Below, piece by piece: positions 61,784 to 64,000 of a stretch of 64,000 nucleotides of DNA (positions within the stretch are counted from its first letter, which is position 1; each line of letters begins with the position of its first letter). The notes under the pieces were generated by a model. That model saw nothing but the letters and a program-made list of their open reading frames with translations. It was not told the DNA's origin and searched no databases. Origin of the DNA: an uncultured Bizionia sp. Its GTDB lineage: Bacteria; Bacteroidota; Bacteroidia; Flavobacteriales; Flavobacteriaceae. The stretch lies in assembly GCA_947496215.1 (NCBI GenBank), contig CANMCF010000005.1, forward strand, positions 1-64,000, written 5' to 3'. A program made the translations under genes and the position numbers.

Positions 61784-61789
61784 CGTCAT
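61760..61789 (-). CDS. Leader peptide MTSRTSYIL
   Basis: ATG 61789 to TGA 61760 encodes nine residues (MTSRTSYIL). The codons R4-T5-S6 are part of the antiterminator arm. Its length, place in front of a terminator and the drug-efflux operon behind it match leader peptides that control resistance genes by ribosome stalling. A second mini-frame (ATGATGATGTAA, 61763-61752) overlaps its stop. Confidence 0.6.
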   Translation of the reverse strand: MTSRTSYIL

Positions 61790-61854
61790 ATAACGAGATC
61801 TCCATTGCTTACAATTTTTGATGACTAAATTCATTTTTATGAAATTTGAAGAAA

Positions 61855-61862
61855 CAAAGCTA
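61855..61862 (-). promoter_or_regulatory. -7 element of the MFS operon
   Basis: Minus strand TAGCTTTG, about 66 bases before the leader ATG. No TTG is seen at -33. Confidence 0.5.
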
Positions 61863-61883
61863 AACAAAAAAAGTATTAAGTCG

Positions 61884-61891
61884 TATTTTTG
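61884..61891 (+). promoter_or_regulatory. -7 element of the P450 gene
   Basis: TATTTTTG, 77 bases before the P450 ATG; no convincing -33 TTG. It is divergent from the MFS operon promoter. Confidence 0.4.
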
Positions 61892-61967
61892 AATAGGAAA
61901 TATTTTTAATGATGAAGAAAATGCATCATTCTTAAAAACTTATTAGGATAAAGATAAATTGAATCAT

Positions 61968-63377
61968 ATGACAGATAACGAGTTTATTAGCGTTAAAAGC
62001 TTAAAGTCTCCAAAAGGGGCATTCATCCTAGGGCACTTGCCTCAATTCAATACCTATAACAAGCATCAGGTACTGGAGCGTTGGGTGGAAGAGAGTGGGG
62101 AATTGTTCAAAATACATTTCGTCGGAAAGGAATTCGTTGTATCTGCCAATCCCGATTTCAATAATAAGGTTTTGAGAATGAGACCGGATACATTCAAACG
62201 TTTTTCCAAAATTGATGAGGTTTTGAAGGAAATGGGAGTGGATGGTGTTTTCAATGCAGAAGGAGATGTATGGAAGCGTCAGAGAAAACCAATAGCAGAT
62301 GCCTTGAGTGTTAAGAACGTAAAAGCTTTTTATCCCATCATATTGGACAAGACAGAGACGATACTTGAAAAGTTCAAAAGATATTCTGAAAATGAAACTG
62401 TCGTAGATGTGCAAAAGGAATTTATGGCATTTACAATAGACATTACCACCGAGATTGCTTTCGGGCATAAATTGGATACGATAAACAATAAGTCTAATGG
62501 CTTTCAAAAACATCTGGAAGTCATTTTTCCGATGATTAATTCTCGTGTTACTGCTCCATTTCCAATATGGAGGTACTTCAAAAAGGAGAAAGACAAAACA
62601 CTGGATAGGTCATTGAAGTCCATTGAAAAGGTTATCTATGAGTTCATTGATGATGCAAAAAACAGAATAGAGGAAAACCCGAAATTAAAAGAAGAGCCTT
62701 CCAATTTTTTAGAGGCTTTGTTGGTAGAGAACAAGGACGTGAAATTTACGGATAAAGAAATTTACGGGAATGTATTTACGATGTTGCTGGCAGGAGAAGA
62801 TACAACATCCAATTCATTGTCATGGGCGGTTTTCTACCTTGCTCAACACCAGGAGATTGTAGCCGAAGTCAGGGATGAAGCCAAGGTTGTCTATGGAGCC
62901 AAAGATGTCCCGAGCACTTACGAGGATATTGAATCGTTGAAGTTTGCCAATGCAATAGCTCAGGAAGCTATGCGATTGAAGCCGACAACTCCCCAATTGT
63001 ATTTGGAATCCAAGGAAGATGTTGTTGTCAACAATGTGTCAATCCCGAAAGGAACAAGTATCATTCTACAAAACAAAGTAGCTCAAACTGAAGAAGGGAA
63101 CTTTTCCAATGCCAATGCTTTTGAACCTGAAAGATGGATGGCTAGTGAGTGTCCAATGCATAAAAAACATTCTCCAAACGTGATGCGGGCATTTGGAGGA
63201 GGAGCAAGGTATTGCCCAGGAATGCATTTGGCCAAAAGCGAAATGATAGTTTTGATTTCGACACTTTGCAAACACTTCGATTTTAAGTTGGAAGTGAAAC
63301 CAGAGGAAATCAGGGAACGATTTGAGTTTACAATGTATCCAGAGAACTTGAAAGTAACTTTGATGCCGGCTAGGTAA
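61968..63377 (+). CDS. Cytochrome P450
   Basis: 469 residues from ATG 61968. Class features: I-helix AGEDTTSNSLSW with the oxygen-activating E/D-T pair, K-helix EAMR (E-x-x-R), and the heme loop FGGGARYCPGMHLA with the cysteine ligand. There is no membrane anchor, so it is a soluble bacterial P450 that needs a separate ferredoxin and reductase; none are encoded nearby. It resembles the CYP102-like or fatty-acid-hydroxylase heme domains in length. Substrate unknown. Confidence 0.94.
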   Translation: MTDNEFISVKSLKSPKGAFILGHLPQFNTYNKHQVLERWVEESGELFKIHFVGKEFVVSANPDFNNKVLRMRPDTFKRFSKIDEVLKEMGVDGVFNAEGDVWKRQRKPIADALSVKNVKAFYPIILDKTETILEKFKRYSENETVVDVQKEFMAFTIDITTEIAFGHKLDTINNKSNGFQKHLEVIFPMINSRVTAPFPIWRYFKKEKDKTLDRSLKSIEKVIYEFIDDAKNRIEENPKLKEEPSNFLEALLVENKDVKFTDKEIYGNVFTMLLAGEDTTSNSLSWAVFYLAQHQEIVAEVRDEAKVVYGAKDVPSTYEDIESLKFANAIAQEAMRLKPTTPQLYLESKEDVVVNNVSIPKGTSIILQNKVAQTEEGNFSNANAFEPERWMASECPMHKKHSPNVMRAFGGGARYCPGMHLAKSEMIVLISTLCKHFDFKLEVKPEEIRERFEFTMYPENLKVTLMPAR

Positions 63378-63417
63378 TTCACTTATATCATAAGACATTT
63401 TGAAAAAAGACAAAACA

Positions 63418-64000
63418 ATGCAGAAAATTTTAACTCTATTCCTTTTGACATCCTTATTTGGTTGTGCACAAGAAAAAACATCACTTTTAGGCGAAACAGA
63501 ATTTCAACGAACAATAAATAGCGAATATAAAGATGCCAGCAAGTCCCCTTTGAAAGAGAAGGACCTAAGGGATTTCAAAGGATTGGATTTCTTCAAGTTT
63601 GATTCCTCATACGTTGTTACGGCTACATTGAAACTAACTCCGGATACTAAATATCTTAATATGAGAACAACGACCAGTAGGCTCACTGAAAAGCGTATTT
63701 ATGGAATCTTGTCATTTGATTTCAAGGGAGAAAGATTTAAATTGAATGTGTATCAAGGCAAGGATTTGATGATAACAGAAGGATACGAAGATTATCTGTT
63801 TTTACCATTTTTGGATAATACCAATGGTAATGGGAGCTACGGAGGTGGACGTTACATTGATTTGAGAATTCCAGAAGGAGATACCATCACAATTGACTTC
63901 AATACCGCATACAACCCCTATTGTGCTTATAATAGCAAGTATTCTTGTCCTATAGTACCTCGCGGCAATTATTTGGATGTAAGCATTGAGGCTGGTGTGA
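63418..64000 (+). CDS. DUF1684 protein (3' end outside window)
   Basis: ATG 63418, open to the window edge (194 codons). Signal MQKILTLFLLTSLFGCAQ with a lipobox (C16). The mature part contains FQRTINSEYKDASKSPLKEK, the DUF1684 core GILSFDFKGERFKLNVYQG, DYLFLPFLDNTNGNGSYGGG RY and the typical NPYCAYNSKYSCPIVP. DUF1684 proteins are putative lipoproteins without proved function. It follows the P450 gene by 40 bases on the same strand. Confidence 0.88.
   Translation, partial: MQKILTLFLLTSLFGCAQEKTSLLGETEFQRTINSEYKDASKSPLKEKDLRDFKGLDFFKFDSSYVVTATLKLTPDTKYLNMRTTTSRLTEKRIYGILSFDFKGERFKLNVYQGKDLMITEGYEDYLFLPFLDNTNGNGSYGGGRYIDLRIPEGDTITIDFNTAYNPYCAYNSKYSCPIVPRGNYLDVSIEAGV

Noticed and set aside
1-64000. 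CRISPR array
   Set aside because: No regularly spaced identical repeats with unique spacers; the only long periodic DNA is the curlin coding region.

Overview
The window reads as chromosome of a (probably marine) member of the Flavobacteriaceae, phylum Bacteroidota. Evidence: low-GC DNA, promoters of the Bacteroidota type (TTG, about 20 bp, TAnnTTTG), A-rich leaders instead of Shine-Dalgarno sites, type IX secretion (T9SS) sorting domains on three secreted proteins, and family-typical genes (DUF4293 next to rho, glutamine synthetase III, BT_3928-like, DUF3078, DUF6503). The genus cannot be fixed from the sequence; a Kordia-like relative is possible.

Layout. 1-221: GC-rich 3' end of a T9SS type-B surface protein. 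683-3209: FadL-like porin and a low-complexity lipoprotein. 3311-18926: mostly housekeeping genes (proS, tRNA-Glu, rpsT, rho, truA, ABC exporter, cdaA, folP, DUF1599, BT_3928-like, orphan permease, TlpA, tpiA, prmA). 19156-24007: M57 metalloprotease, clpS, beta-propeller lipoprotein, secreted endonuclease I. 24422-24787: two very small genes. 25062-28967: an island behind tRNA-Arg, with unknown secreted proteins, a GNAT enzyme, a transposase relic, a broken gene and inverted repeats. 29146-36910: DUF6503 lipoprotein, BlaI/M56 sensor pair, Ca/Na antiporter, and two divergent glutamine synthetases of different classes. 37135-44151: a curli-type amyloid locus. 44240-57388: purM, prfA, pyrF, fused B12 mutase and secreted metalloprotease among unknown-function genes. 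57604-64000: Lrp regulator, a four-gene efflux/detoxification operon on the minus strand, cytochrome P450 and DUF1684.

How genes work together. The curli locus carries a 702-residue amyloid subunit with about 62 short repeats, a nucleator-like protein, CsgE with an added N-terminal domain resembling CsgH/CsgC inhibitors, CsgF, CsgG with an added C-terminal barrel-like domain, and a sensor-like lipoprotein. A terminator after the subunit gene probably keeps the secretion genes at lower expression. The efflux operon (MFS, VOC, DJ-1/PfpI, frameshifted DUF4328) is preceded by a 9-codon leader peptide (MTSRTSYIL), an intrinsic terminator and a competing antiterminator pairing, which is the layout of a ribosome-dependent attenuator. 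These two loci are the most interesting parts of the window.
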